DNA of 64,000 nucleotides from NCBI RefSeq assembly GCF_016919405.1, contig NZ_CP070353.1:2108001-2172000 (forward strand), in the 5' to 3' direction. The DNA is from Ensifer sp. PDNC004 (lineage in GTDB: Bacteria; Pseudomonadota; Alphaproteobacteria; Rhizobiales; Rhizobiaceae). Made by a program: the position numbers and the translations under genes. A model generated the notes under the pieces. That model made no database searches, was not told the origin of the DNA, and saw only the letters and a program-made list of their open reading frames with translations. Shown here one piece after another: positions 1 through 10,623 of this stretch. Each line of letters begins with the position of its first letter. Within the stretch, counting starts at the first letter, position 1.

Positions 1-2
1 GC

Positions 3-266
3 CTCGTCTCGTTCGGTGCGACCTCGATGACGACGCTCCTGCAGATGGTCGCCAACGGCATGGGCATGACGCTCATCCCCGAGATCGCGATCGCGACCGA
101 GGCAGCCCGCAATTCCATCCGCATCGTGCCCTTCGCCGCCCCTGAACCGGCGCGCGAGATCGGGCTTATCTGGCGGCGCAGCAGCCCGCGCGAGCGCGAC
201 ATGGAAGCGCTCGCAGCGGCGATCAGCGGCTGCGCCGACCACATTCTCCAGGCGGCAGCCGCCTGA
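3..266 (+). CDS. oxyR: OxyR-like LysR-family regulator, 3' end only
   Basis: This is the C-terminal 87 residues of a LysR-type regulator cut by the window edge; the frame is open to the first base. The residues around the stretch MVANGMGMTLIPE correspond to the conserved end of the effector domain of OxyR-type proteins, which sense hydrogen peroxide and control catalase genes. The DNA-binding domain and redox cysteines lie outside the window, so OxyR is an inference from this tail. The assignment to LysR is firm; the assignment to OxyR is moderate. Confidence 0.7.
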   Translation, partial: LVSFGATSMTTLLQMVANGMGMTLIPEIAIATEAARNSIRIVPFAAPEPAREIGLIWRRSSPRERDMEALAAAISGCADHILQAAAA

Positions 267-277
267 CCTAACGACGC

Positions 278-1153
278 TCAGGCCAGCTTGGTCTTCAGGA
301 ACTCGACCGTCCGGCTCCAGGCGAGATCGGCTGCGGCCTTGTCATACCTCGCGGCAGAAGTGTCGTTGTTGAAGGCGTGGTTGACGCCGTCATAGACATA
401 GATCGTCGCGTCCTTGCCGTTGTCTTTGAGCGCTTTCTGGTAGGCCTCGATGCCGGCGTTGATGCGCTCGTCGAGGCCTGCATAGTGCAACAACAGTGCC
501 GCCTTGATCTTCGGCACGTCCTCGGCCTTGGGCTGCGCGCCGTAATAAGCAACGCCTGCCTTCAGATCCGGGGAGCCGACCGCAAGCCGGTTGACCAGAC
601 CGCCGCCCCAGCAGAAGCCGATGGCGCCGACCTTGCCGGTCGATTGCGCATGTCCTTCCAGAAACGCCACGGTCGCCGCCGCATTCGCGGTCGTTGCCGC
701 CGCATCGAGTGCGCCGATCATCTCGCGCGCCTTGTCCTCGTCCGTCGGCGTGCCGCCCGCAGGCGACAGGAAGTCGGGCGCCAGCGCCAGGAAGCCTTCG
801 AGCGCCATCCGCCGCGCGACATCGCGGATATGCGGGTTCAGGCCGCGGTTCTCATGGATGACGATGACCGCCGGCAGCTTGCCGCTCACCTCTGCCGGGC
901 GAACGAGGTAACCCTTCATGTCGCCGCCAGCGCCGGGATAGGTGATGTCCTCGCCGGTCACCCGGGTATCGTTTGCAGCCACGATCTCCGCCTTGGCGCC
1001 ATTGGCCGCCAGCAGCGGCGCGATCGCCGCCGCCGCGGCCGCGGAACCGGCAAGGCCGGTGAGTTTTTCCATGAAACGACGGCGATCGAGGGTCAGGTGC
1101 GTGTACTCGTCATAGGCGTCGATCATCGCCTGCGTGATCTTCGGTTCCTGCAT
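278..1153 (-). CDS. Tat-exported dienelactone hydrolase family protein
   Basis: A 291-residue alpha/beta hydrolase of the dienelactone hydrolase (carboxymethylenebutenolidase) family. The catalytic nucleophile motif GFCWGGG, a DERIN aspartate and the NHAFNN histidine form the expected Cys-Asp-His triad. Residues 24-50 (DRRRFMEK followed by an Ala/Leu-rich stretch) look like a twin-arginine signal preceded by about 20 extra residues, so the mature enzyme probably acts in the periplasm. I chose the ATG preceded by GGAGGAGG over a longer in-frame start. Its natural substrate is not evident from context. It converges with the upstream OxyR-like gene. Confidence 0.9.
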   Translation of the reverse strand: MQEPKITQAMIDAYDEYTHLTLDRRRFMEKLTGLAGSAAAAAAIAPLLAANGAKAEIVAANDTRVTGEDITYPGAGGDMKGYLVRPAEVSGKLPAVIVIHENRGLNPHIRDVARRMALEGFLALAPDFLSPAGGTPTDEDKAREMIGALDAAATTANAAATVAFLEGHAQSTGKVGAIGFCWGGGLVNRLAVGSPDLKAGVAYYGAQPKAEDVPKIKAALLLHYAGLDERINAGIEAYQKALKDNGKDATIYVYDGVNHAFNNDTSAARYDKAAADLAWSRTVEFLKTKLA

Positions 1154-1300
1154 GCCAGCCTCCTCCGGTTCATATCTCCCGCGGCGGCAGACAGAACCGC
1201 CCGCGACAGAATAGGTCGGCGGGCGGTCTGGAACATACAAACTTGCGTTACTGCCGCGTGTTTCCTCGCCCTTAAAGGCCGAAGGCCCCACGCAGGTCGA

Positions 1301-2329
1301 TCAGCCGTTGAGGTCGAGTACGATGCGGCCGTCGATCTTGCCTTCCTCCATGCGCTTGAAGATGTCGTTGATGTTCTCAATCTTGTCCCAGGTGAAGTGC
1401 GACGCGACCTTGCCTTCGCCGGCAAACTCGAGCGATTCCTCCAGGTCCTGCCGCGTGCCGACGATCGAGCCGCGGATGGTGATGCGCTTCAGCACCGTGT
1501 CGAAGATCGGCAGGCACATCTGCCCGGGCGGCAGGCCGACCAGCGCCATCGTTCCCTTGGAGCGCAGCATGTTGAAAGCCTGCTCCATCGCTTTCGGCGC
1601 CACGGCCGTCACCAGGGCGCCATGCACGCCGCCGGTCGCATCTCGCACCTGCTCGACCGCATCCTTGTCGCGCGCGTCGACGACGAGGTCGGCACCGAGC
1701 TTTCGCGCAAGTTCCAGCTTATCCGGGAAGATATCGACGGCGGCGACATGCATGCCCATGGCCTTGGCATATTGCACCGCCATGTGCCCGAGCCCGCCGA
1801 TGCCGGAGATCAGCGCCCATTCGCCCGGACGGACCTCGGTTTCCTTCAGGCCCTTGTAGACGGTAACGCCCGCGCAAAGGATGGGGGCCGCCGGTCCGAA
1901 TTCGAGCTTTGCCGGCAGGCGGCCGACGAAGTCAGGATCGGCGAGGCCGTATTGCGCAAACGTGCCGTTGACGGAATAGCCGGTGTTCTGCTGGCTGCCG
2001 CAGAGCGTTTCCCAACCGGTGCGGCACGGCGTGCAGCCGCCGCAGGCGGTATGCAGCCATGGCACGCCGACGCGGTCGCCTTCCTTCAGGCGCTTGACGC
2101 CGCTGCCGAGCTTGGCGACGTAGCCGACGCCTTCGTGTCCGGGAATGAAGGGCGGCTTCGGCTTGACCGGCCAATCGCCGTTGGCGGCGTGCAGGTCCGT
2201 GTGGCAGACGCCGGTCGCCTCGTATTTGATCAGCACCTGGCCGGGACCCGGCTCCGGGATCGGCACATTCTCGATTACCAGCGGCTTGCCGAATTCGCGC
2301 ACCACGGCGGCTTTCATCGTTGCGGTCAT
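1301..2329 (-). CDS. Zinc-dependent alcohol dehydrogenase, AdhP type
   Basis: A 342-residue medium-chain dehydrogenase/reductase that oxidises primary alcohols with NAD. Catalytic zinc ligands are visible at Cys42, His65/Glu66 (GHE) and Cys152. The structural zinc lobe is at Cys96, Cys99, Cys102 and Cys110, and the Rossmann glycine motif GIGGLG is near residues 176-181. All key residues are intact. The start MTATMKAAVV follows GGAGGA at good distance; a longer frame of 26 extra residues is not preceded by a ribosome site. It is probably a single-gene unit. Confidence 0.95.
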   Translation of the reverse strand: MTATMKAAVVREFGKPLVIENVPIPEPGPGQVLIKYEATGVCHTDLHAANGDWPVKPKPPFIPGHEGVGYVAKLGSGVKRLKEGDRVGVPWLHTACGGCTPCRTGWETLCGSQQNTGYSVNGTFAQYGLADPDFVGRLPAKLEFGPAAPILCAGVTVYKGLKETEVRPGEWALISGIGGLGHMAVQYAKAMGMHVAAVDIFPDKLELARKLGADLVVDARDKDAVEQVRDATGGVHGALVTAVAPKAMEQAFNMLRSKGTMALVGLPPGQMCLPIFDTVLKRITIRGSIVGTRQDLEESLEFAGEGKVASHFTWDKIENINDIFKRMEEGKIDGRIVLDLNG

Positions 2330-2465
2330 CTCGTCCTCCGATGCGTTGTTGCCCAACGGCAGAGAGATTACGCGCGAAAGCGGTGCCGGGTAATTGATAC
2401 GCATCAAGGCGGGAAGATGAAGGCGCAGACTGATCTGCGCCAGAATGCCGGTTGGTCTATCCGGA

Positions 2466-2882
2466 TCAGCTCATCGCCATCCAGACGGCGAGCCACACCC
2501 ACATCGCAAACAGCGTTGCGCAGCCGCCCATGAACAGCGGGCGGCGATAGCGCAGGCGGTTGCTGGTGACATGCACGAAGGCGTGCACATAACGCAGGGC
2601 GACGAAGAGCCAGGCAAGCGCGAGCGAGACGATGTTGTCGGCCTCGGTGATGTAGAGCAGTACGCAGCAGACGTAGAAGAGAACCGGCAGCTCGAACTGG
2701 TTGGCGATGCTGTTCTTGACCACCAGGCTTTCGCCCGGCTCGTCGCGGTTCTCGCGAAACTGACCGGCATTCGCCTTGCCGGCACGCACCAGACCCATGC
2801 GGCGGACGGAGAGAAGAGCGTAGAGGCAGAAGACGAGGAAGACATGCGCCACGATCGGCCAGAAAATCTCGAAACCCGTCAT
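2466..2882 (-). CDS. MAPEG family membrane protein
   Basis: A 138-residue integral membrane protein with four hydrophobic segments, fitting the MAPEG family (membrane-associated proteins in eicosanoid and glutathione metabolism). The ELPVLFY motif in the second half and the preceding N-Q-F residues are typical of bacterial members. Family members bind glutathione or are of unknown function; no substrate can be named here. It lies just downstream of guaB on the same strand with an 83-base gap, so read-through is possible. Confidence 0.85.
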   Translation of the reverse strand: MTGFEIFWPIVAHVFLVFCLYALLSVRRMGLVRAGKANAGQFRENRDEPGESLVVKNSIANQFELPVLFYVCCVLLYITEADNIVSLALAWLFVALRYVHAFVHVTSNRLRYRRPLFMGGCATLFAMWVWLAVWMAMS

Positions 2883-2965
2883 TACGTTACTCCCTCAAAC
2901 ACGCTTACTCTGGAAAAGCGAAGGGCGCCGCACGATGCCGCGGCTCCCTTCGAATGCAATCGCAA

Positions 2966-4480
<1,515 letters not shown>

Positions 4481-4671
4481 TCAAATAGCGAAAATCCCCG
4501 GGGACGGGCTGCGATTTGTCCACCGGGCGACTTCAAAGCGTGTCTTGGAAGTTGGCGAGGGCTCGTAACACGGATATCTCAGGATGAAAATAGCCAAAGC
4601 CGGGAAATGTCCCGCCTTCGGCCGATATTTGTTGCAGAGCAGCAATTTCGCGCGAAGAGACGTGAAATCGA

Positions 4672-5643
4672 TCAGATATCGAGCTGATAGCTTGCGGGCA
4701 CGAAACGGTAGCCTTCGCCCTGTTTCTCGACGAAACCGACCGCCGGAAACGGCATGTGGTAACCGATGAAGGGCAGCCGTTCGCTGGCGATCATGTCGAA
4801 CACCCGGCGGCGCGTTTCTGCCGCCTTCGGCTTGTCCATGTCGAAGCGCACTTCCCAATCCGGCCGCTGCAGCGACAGCACATAATGGTTGGCGGAATCG
4901 GCCGTCAGCATCATCGCCTTGCCGTCGGAATCGACCCGGAACACCATGTGACCCGGCGAATGGCCAAAGGCGGCCATCGCCGAGATACCCGGAACGACTT
5001 CGGCGCCGTCTCCGATGAACGTCGTCTTCTCGGCAAGCGGCACGACCTTTTCCAGCACCGCCTTGTGGCCGTTTTCTGCCGGTGTTCCGGCGCGCGCCGG
5101 ATCCTTCCAGAAGGCGTATTCGACCTCGCCCATCACATAGCGGGCATTGGCGAAGGCCGGTTTTCCGGTCTCCAGCAGGCCGCCGATGTGGTCGCCATGC
5201 ATATGGGTGACCACGACGACCGAGACCTGTTCGGGCGCATAGCCGGCAGCGCGGATCCCGTCGAGCAGACGGCCCGCCCCGGCGTCCCGACCGCCCTCGC
5301 CCATGCCGGTATCGAAGAGCACGAGGTCAGACCCGGTATCGACCAGGACCGGCGAATAGCTGTTGAGCAGTGCATCCGTCGGCAGGAAGTTCTGTTGCAG
5401 CAGTTCGGCCACGGCCTCTTGCGGCTGGTTGGTGCCGTAGGTCTCGTGCGGCTTGTCGCTGATGCGCGTGCCGTCGTTGACGACAACGATCTTGAACGCG
5501 CCAAGCTTGAGCATTCTTGTTGGAGGGCTGGCTTTCATTCCGGTGTTTTCCGATTTTTCCTGAGCGACTGCAATGCCCGTCATCAGCGAGGGCGCTGCGA
5601 TCACGCCAAACGTTCCCGCTCTCATCAAAGTCCTGCGCTTCAT
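4672..5643 (-). CDS. Exported metallo-beta-lactamase-fold hydrolase
   Basis: About 323 residues with an N-terminal signal (MKRRTLMRAG then a hydrophobic run ending near AVAQ) and a complete metal site: THMHGDH (HxHxDH) plus the later GHSPGH. The family hydrolyses diverse esters, lactones and thioesters; quorum-quenching lactonases are among its relatives, but specificity cannot be read here. The start is ambiguous between three close ATGs; the one seven bases after AGGGA was chosen. It is divergent from the MFS transporter gene, and the long open frame continuing upstream is only the antisense of that gene. Confidence 0.88.
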   Translation of the reverse strand: MKRRTLMRAGTFGVIAAPSLMTGIAVAQEKSENTGMKASPPTRMLKLGAFKIVVVNDGTRISDKPHETYGTNQPQEAVAELLQQNFLPTDALLNSYSPVLVDTGSDLVLFDTGMGEGGRDAGAGRLLDGIRAAGYAPEQVSVVVVTHMHGDHIGGLLETGKPAFANARYVMGEVEYAFWKDPARAGTPAENGHKAVLEKVVPLAEKTTFIGDGAEVVPGISAMAAFGHSPGHMVFRVDSDGKAMMLTADSANHYVLSLQRPDWEVRFDMDKPKAAETRRRVFDMIASERLPFIGYHMPFPAVGFVEKQGEGYRFVPASYQLDI

Positions 5644-5844
5644 CGACATTTCCCTCATGGTCCGTTTTCGCTTTCTGTTGGATCCGCTGCCATCGGCAGC
5701 AACCCGGCCAGAACTAGCGTCTTGACAGCAAAGGCCAGTCGGGATCACAGGCTTTTGATCCGCAATCACCGGTTTTGCCCCGACAAAAGCCATGACCGGT
5801 ATTATTAGCTTCTGCTTATCGCTGACCGTCCGAAGCATCGTTTC

Positions 5845-7254
5845 ATGAACCGTATCGTCCCGATGATCCTCGCCGTCGCTCTTTTCATGGAGCAGATGGA
5901 CTCGACCGTGATTTCCACGTCGTTGCCGGCAATCGCCCGCGACATCGGCGTCGGGCCGATTACGCTGAAGCTGGCGCTGACCGCCTATATGGTGGCGCTG
6001 GCGATCTTCATCCCCTTGAGCGGCTGGATGGCCGACCGCTTCGGCGCCAAGAAGATCTTTCGCGCGGCGATCCTGGTCTTCATTGCCGGATCGATCTTCT
6101 GCGCCATTTCGAACAGCCTGCTCGCCTTCGTCTTCTCCCGCTTCCTGCAGGGCATGGGCGGCGCGATGATGACGCCGGTCGCCCGCCTGGTGCTGGTGCG
6201 CGGCACGCCGCGCAGCGAACTGGTGTCTGCGATGGCGCTGCTGACGATCCCGGCGCTTGTGGGTCCGCTTGCGGGGCCGCCGCTCGGCGGCTTCATCACC
6301 ACGTATTTCTCCTGGCATTGGATCTTCCTGATCAACGTGCCGGTCGGCATCGCCGGCTACATCCTGTCGGGCATCTACCTGCCGAAGATGGAGCCGTTCG
6401 GTCCGCCGCCGGTCGACGTGCTCGGCTTCCTGCTCGGCGGCGTCGCTGCCTCCGGCATCGTCTTCGGCCTGTCGGTGATCAGCCTGCCGGCCCTGCCCCC
6501 GGTCATCGGCATCGCCTCGGTATTGATCGGCCTCGTTTCGGCGCTGCTCTACATCCGCCACGCGCGACGCCATCCGGCCCCGGTCCTCGATCTCAAGCTC
6601 TTCAAGGACAGCGCCTTTCGCGCCGCCTCGATCGGCGGCACGATTTTTCGCATCTCGGTCGGCGCCGTTCCCTTCCTGATGCCGCTGATGCTGCAGGTCG
6701 GCTTCGGCCTCAACCCGTTCCAGTCCGGCCTCATCACCTTCATCGGCGCGGTCGGCGCGATCACCACGAAGTTCTATGCGCGCCGGGTCCTGGCCTTTGC
6801 CGGCTTCCGTACGACGCTGATCATTGCGGCGATCATTGCGGCGATCACCACCTTCGCCAACGGCTTCTTCACGCCGGAGACGCCCTATCTGGTGCTGATC
6901 ACGATCCTCCTGATCGCCGGCTTCGCGCGTTCGTTCTTCTTCACCAGCGTCAACGCGCTGTCCTTTGCCGATATCGACGATTCGGACGCCAGCAAGGCGA
7001 CCTCGATGAGCGCCGTGCTGCAGCAGATCAGCCTGGCACTCGGCGTCGCCGTCGCCGGTGCGATCCTCGAAGTCGAGACGAAGCTCAGCGGCGGCCCGCT
7101 GCAACTCGACGATTTCCATACCGCCTTCATGATCATCGCCGCCGCCAATCTGATCGCGGCGATCCCGTTCCTCACCATGGCGAAGAACGCCGGTTCCTCC
7201 GTATCGGGCCACCGGCTACCGGCGCGCGAGATCGAAACGGCTGCGGGGAAATAA
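5845..7254 (+). CDS. MFS drug-type exporter, DHA2/EmrB-like
   Basis: A 469-residue major facilitator with about 14 hydrophobic segments. MEQMDSTVISTSLPAIARD near the N-terminus matches the DHA2 (EmrB/QacA) drug:H+ antiporter signature in helix 1, and GWMADRFGAKK is the loop 2-3 motif A. A multidrug or solute efflux role at the inner membrane is likely. No EmrA-type adaptor or TetR/MarR regulator is adjacent; the divergent neighbour is a metallo-hydrolase. The ribosome site upstream of the ATG is weak. Confidence 0.92.
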   Translation: MNRIVPMILAVALFMEQMDSTVISTSLPAIARDIGVGPITLKLALTAYMVALAIFIPLSGWMADRFGAKKIFRAAILVFIAGSIFCAISNSLLAFVFSRFLQGMGGAMMTPVARLVLVRGTPRSELVSAMALLTIPALVGPLAGPPLGGFITTYFSWHWIFLINVPVGIAGYILSGIYLPKMEPFGPPPVDVLGFLLGGVAASGIVFGLSVISLPALPPVIGIASVLIGLVSALLYIRHARRHPAPVLDLKLFKDSAFRAASIGGTIFRISVGAVPFLMPLMLQVGFGLNPFQSGLITFIGAVGAITTKFYARRVLAFAGFRTTLIIAAIIAAITTFANGFFTPETPYLVLITILLIAGFARSFFFTSVNALSFADIDDSDASKATSMSAVLQQISLALGVAVAGAILEVETKLSGGPLQLDDFHTAFMIIAAANLIAAIPFLTMAKNAGSSVSGHRLPAREIETAAGK

Positions 7255-7307
7255 GCCGCCCGACAACTGTGCCGGCGGCGAACAAGGCGGCGGCTTCTCG
7301 AACGGCT

Positions 7308-7405
7308 GCTGCATGTCGCCTTAAACCGTCCTCGTTAAGGACGGCGGCATGCAGAAAATCAAAGGGTTACAGGGTCCGTTGCGTATCTGATCACGGCACG
7401 GGGGA
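7308..7405. repeat. Hairpin-forming rhizobial intergenic repeat
   Basis: Nested inverted repeats sit between two convergent genes. The outer arms are CTGCATGTCG and CGGCATGCAG (one G-U pair), and the inner arms are CCGTCCT and AGGACGG around a 5-base loop. The following AATCAAAG...TTACAG...TCCGTTGCG stretch resembles, from memory, the dispersed palindromic intergenic elements of Rhizobiaceae. It may also act as a transcript end for the MFS gene. Copy number elsewhere in the genome cannot be tested here. Confidence 0.6.
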
Positions 7406-7436
7406 GCCCAGCTGCCTCAAGCGGTTCTCGCGTCGC

Positions 7437-9203
7437 CTAATAGTCGGCCAGCACCTGCTCGGCACCCACGTCGCCAAAGCGGGGCTTCACGCCCAGAAGC
7501 GGTGCCGCGCGGCCGATGATGGCCTTGACCATGGGGGCGGCATTGGCCGCAGCCGTTCGCCCGCCGTTTTCGCCAGTTCGTGGCGCATCGATGATCGAAA
7601 GAACGATGTATTTGGGCTTGTCCATCGGGAACGCCGCCAGGAACCCGTTGAAATTCAGGTCCTTGGCATATCGCCCGTTGATGACCTTGTCGGCTGTGCC
7701 GGTCTTGCCGCCGACATGGAAGCCTTCCACCTGCGCCCGCCGGCCGGACCCCTTCACGCCGTTCCAGTTGTAGAGGAAGCGCATGTCGGCGCTGGTCGTT
7801 TCCTTGATCACCCTCTGGGCAACGAGCTTCGTTTCCTCCTGCGAGCGCGGCAGGAACGTCGGCGGGATAAGATGTCCGCCGTTCATCAGGGCAGCAGCCG
7901 CTACCGCCGTCTGCAACGGGGTGGTCGCCACGCCATGACCGAAGGAAATCGTCACCGAGTTGATCTTCTTCCAGGTGCGCGGCTGGGTGGGCGTTGCCAC
8001 GCCCGGCATTTCGGTTTCCATCTTCGACAGCAGGCCGAGCTTCGTCAGGAACTGCTGGTGTGCTTCGATCCCGACCATGTCGGCGACAGCGGCCGTGCCG
8101 ATGTTAGACGAGTACTGGAACACTTCCGGGATCGAGAGCGGGCGGTTCTTGCCCTTGAAATCCTTGATGGTGAAGCCGCCCATGCGGATCGGCCGCGACG
8201 CGTCGACGACCGAATTCAGATTGACCTTGCCCGCATCCAGACCCATCGCCAGCGTGAAGCTCTTGAAGGTCGAGCCCATCTCGAAGGTGGCGTTGCTCAT
8301 CCGGTTGAACCAGCCCTTTTCGTACTCCTTGTCGACGCCGCCGCCGGGCAAGGTTCGCGAGGGTTCGTTCGGATCGTAATCGGGCACCGACGCCATGGCG
8401 AGCACTTCGCCGGTGTCGGCGTCGAGCACCACCGCGCCCGCGGCTTCGGCCTCATAGGCCGTCATGGCGTCTGCCACCACCTCGCGCACGATATTCTGCA
8501 CGCGCAGATCGATCGACAGCCGTACGGGCTCCAGCGACGCATTGCTGGTGAGGCCAGCCGCCCGCAGATCGGCAAAGCCCTGCTGATCGAGGTAACGCTC
8601 TATGCCCGCCAGTCCCTGGTTGTCGACATTGACGTGGCCGAGGATGTGCGAAGCGGTGACGCCGCCGGGATAGAAGCGGCGCTTTTCCGGGCGGAAACCG
8701 ATGCCGGGAATGCCGAGCGCCAGAATGTCAGACTGCTGCTTCGGAGTGAGTTGGCGCCGCAGCCACTGGAAGGCCGAACCGGACTGGAGCTTGCGGTGCG
8801 TATCGCGCCAATCGAGATTGGGGATGACCGTCGCGAGCTTCTCGACGACCTCGTCGGCATCGACGATCTTGCGCGGCTCCGCATAGAGCGACATCGTATT
8901 AAGATCGGTCGCCAGCAGATGTCCGTTGCGGTCGACGATATCCGGGCGAGAGGCAATGACATGGCCACTGCCACCGATCGATGCGGTGTCAGCCGGCGCC
9001 GACAGGCCATACTGAACCAGCCTTCCGCCGACCACGAGGAAGACCACGGCAAAGCCGGCGATCAGGATCCCCACGCGCTGCCGCGCCTGGTTCCTGCGGC
9101 CGGCGCTGGTGCCGATGATGACCCCCGGCTTGCCGGCACCATTCCTCTTTACAGAAAAATGCGCGCGGCTTCTGAGCCGAACGGCAAGCGAAATCATCGA
9201 CAT
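7437..9203 (-). CDS. FtsI-like class B penicillin-binding protein
   Basis: A 588-residue peptidoglycan transpeptidase of the FtsI/PBP3 class. There is a basic cytoplasmic N-terminus, one membrane anchor (VGILIAGFAVVFLVVGG), a pedestal domain, then the active-site set STFK, SSN and KTGTA in order. It cross-links septal or lateral peptidoglycan in the periplasm. It stands alone, away from the usual mra/mur/fts division cluster, so it is probably a paralogue of the main ftsI. I chose the ATG preceded by GGAAG; a longer frame upstream lacks a site. Confidence 0.93.
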   Translation of the reverse strand: MSMISLAVRLRSRAHFSVKRNGAGKPGVIIGTSAGRRNQARQRVGILIAGFAVVFLVVGGRLVQYGLSAPADTASIGGSGHVIASRPDIVDRNGHLLATDLNTMSLYAEPRKIVDADEVVEKLATVIPNLDWRDTHRKLQSGSAFQWLRRQLTPKQQSDILALGIPGIGFRPEKRRFYPGGVTASHILGHVNVDNQGLAGIERYLDQQGFADLRAAGLTSNASLEPVRLSIDLRVQNIVREVVADAMTAYEAEAAGAVVLDADTGEVLAMASVPDYDPNEPSRTLPGGGVDKEYEKGWFNRMSNATFEMGSTFKSFTLAMGLDAGKVNLNSVVDASRPIRMGGFTIKDFKGKNRPLSIPEVFQYSSNIGTAAVADMVGIEAHQQFLTKLGLLSKMETEMPGVATPTQPRTWKKINSVTISFGHGVATTPLQTAVAAAALMNGGHLIPPTFLPRSQEETKLVAQRVIKETTSADMRFLYNWNGVKGSGRRAQVEGFHVGGKTGTADKVINGRYAKDLNFNGFLAAFPMDKPKYIVLSIIDAPRTGENGGRTAAANAAPMVKAIIGRAAPLLGVKPRFGDVGAEQVLADY

Positions 9204-9503
9204 ACAGGTACTTCCAACATGCAGGCCAACCGAGCACGTGCTCGACCCGTCGCCAATCGTCGATCGGCAGCCAGCGCTCGGTGGAACTAAAACCTTAGGA
9301 GGTCCTAATGGACCAGAGAGTAACACCAGAGTTGCACTCAACTGGTTAATGGCCGATTAACCACGATGCACCGTCTTTAGGGGGAACCGGGTTTTACAGG
9401 GCGATCAGGGGTGCGGCCGATCGGCACAAGCCAGCCCGGGCCATCGCACGGCCCTGCCTTCATGATCAGGAGATTTCTGGAAAGTCGGCGTCCCGCGAGG
9501 CGG
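9204..9503. other. Intergenic region with TTAGGA-GG-TCCTAA palindrome
   Basis: About 300 bases with no convincing gene. The one marked element is the palindrome at 9295-9308, in which AGGAGG lies five bases before an ATG opening a 13-codon frame on the plus strand. Too little is present to call a peptide. Confidence 0.4.
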
Positions 9504-9884
9504 TTACTCCGGCCGCTCGCAGACCGCGGCAATCTTGTTGCCGTCGTGATCGCGCACCCAGGCGCCGTAAAAATTTGCGTGAAACGGGCGCAGGCCCGGT
9601 GCGCCCTCGTCCGTACCGCCATTGGCAAGGGCTGCCGCATGAAAAGCATCGACGGCGGCGCGCGTCCCGGCTTCAAGCGCGATGCTCACGCCATTGCCAT
9701 AGGTGGCGGGCGCGCGGTCGAAGGGCGTCACCACCCAGAAGCGGATGCGGTCACCCTCAGCACCATAGCCGATCTCGGTCTCGTCCTGGCGTTGCCTGTG
9801 AAACCCAAGCGCCGGCAACACCGCATCGTAGAACGTGCCGGCGCGTGTCAGATCGTTGCTGCCGACGGTGACGTAGAGCAGCAT
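9504..9884 (-). CDS. VOC family (glyoxalase/bleomycin resistance fold) protein
   Basis: A 126-residue vicinal-oxygen-chelate fold protein. The N-terminal MLLYVTVGSNDLTRAGTFYD pattern and C-terminal FYGAWVRDHDGNKI are typical of small VOC lyase-like proteins, which bind metals or small molecules. No substrate is indicated. It follows rlmE on the same strand with a one-base gap, so the three genes ppx-rlmE-VOC are probably one transcript. Confidence 0.85.
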   Translation of the reverse strand: MLLYVTVGSNDLTRAGTFYDAVLPALGFHRQRQDETEIGYGAEGDRIRFWVVTPFDRAPATYGNGVSIALEAGTRAAVDAFHAAALANGGTDEGAPGLRPFHANFYGAWVRDHDGNKIAAVCERPE

Positions 9885-9885
9885 G

Positions 9886-10623
9886 CTATTCGGCCGCTTC
9901 GTCTTCGGCTTCGGTTTCGCTGGCGGTCTGCTGACGTCCCTTGAAGTCCTTGGCCAACAGGAACATTTCGACCGATTCGGCGCGCGAGGAGGCCGGCTTT
10001 ACATGGATGACCTGCCGGAAATTCTGCTTGAGCATGTTGAGCAGCTCGCGCTCGGTGCCGCCCTGGAAGGTCTTCGCCAGGAAATGTCCACCCTTGCCCA
10101 GCACGTCGACGGCGAAATAGGCGGCGACCTCGCACAGATGCATGGTGCGCAAGTGGTCGGTCTGGCGGTGGCCGGTCGTCGGCGCCGCCATGTCGGAGAT
10201 CACCAGGTCCGGCGTTCCGCCGATCGCTTCCTTCAGTTTCGCCGGCGCCTCAGGATCGAGGAAATCCATCTGCAGGATGCGCACGCCCGGGATCGGGTCC
10301 ACCTCTAGGAAGTCGATCGCGGCGACGCGCGGATCGGCATCGGTCGAATTGGTGACCTTGGCGGCGATCTGCGACCAGCTACCGGGCGCAGCGCCCAAGT
10401 CGATGATGCGGCGCGCGCCGTTCAGGATCTTGTGCTTCTCATCGATTTCCAGCAGCTTGAAGGCCGCACGGGCGCGATAGCCCTCGAGCTGCGCCCGCTG
10501 CACATAGGGGTCGTTGATGTGGCGCTCGATCCAGCGGCGGGAGGATGCCTTGAGCTTGCCCTTCTTGACCTTCTGGCCAAGCTTGCGGCCGCTGCGGTTG
10601 CCGCCGACAGGAGGTTTCGTCAT
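9886..10623 (-). CDS. rlmE: 23S rRNA (uridine-2'-O)-methyltransferase
   Basis: A 245-residue RlmE/RrmJ (FtsJ) protein that methylates the 2'-O of a uridine in the A-loop of 23S rRNA using S-adenosylmethionine. The SAM-binding motif [10 protein letters not shown] is clear, the central DLVISDMA holds the catalytic aspartate, and the KTFQGG lysine lies in the last third. The N-terminus is basic and RNA-binding, as usual in alphaproteobacteria. Its ATG overlaps the upstream ppx stop by ATGA, which indicates translational coupling. Confidence 0.95.
   Translation of the reverse strand: MTKPPVGGNRSGRKLGQKVKKGKLKASSRRWIERHINDPYVQRAQLEGYRARAAFKLLEIDEKHKILNGARRIIDLGAAPGSWSQIAAKVTNSTDADPRVAAIDFLEVDPIPGVRILQMDFLDPEAPAKLKEAIGGTPDLVISDMAAPTTGHRQTDHLRTMHLCEVAAYFAVDVLGKGGHFLAKTFQGGTERELLNMLKQNFRQVIHVKPASSRAESVEMFLLAKDFKGRQQTASETEAEDEAAE

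Noticed and set aside
377..2533. A 718-codon open frame on the plus strand
   Set aside because: It lies opposite the dienelactone hydrolase and alcohol dehydrogenase genes, is His/Arg/Asp-rich as expected for the antisense of GC-rich codons, and matches no family.
5650..7212. Upstream extension of the metallo-hydrolase frame to 846 codons
   Set aside because: The added part is antisense to the MFS gene; the signal peptide and ribosome site fix the real start near 5643.
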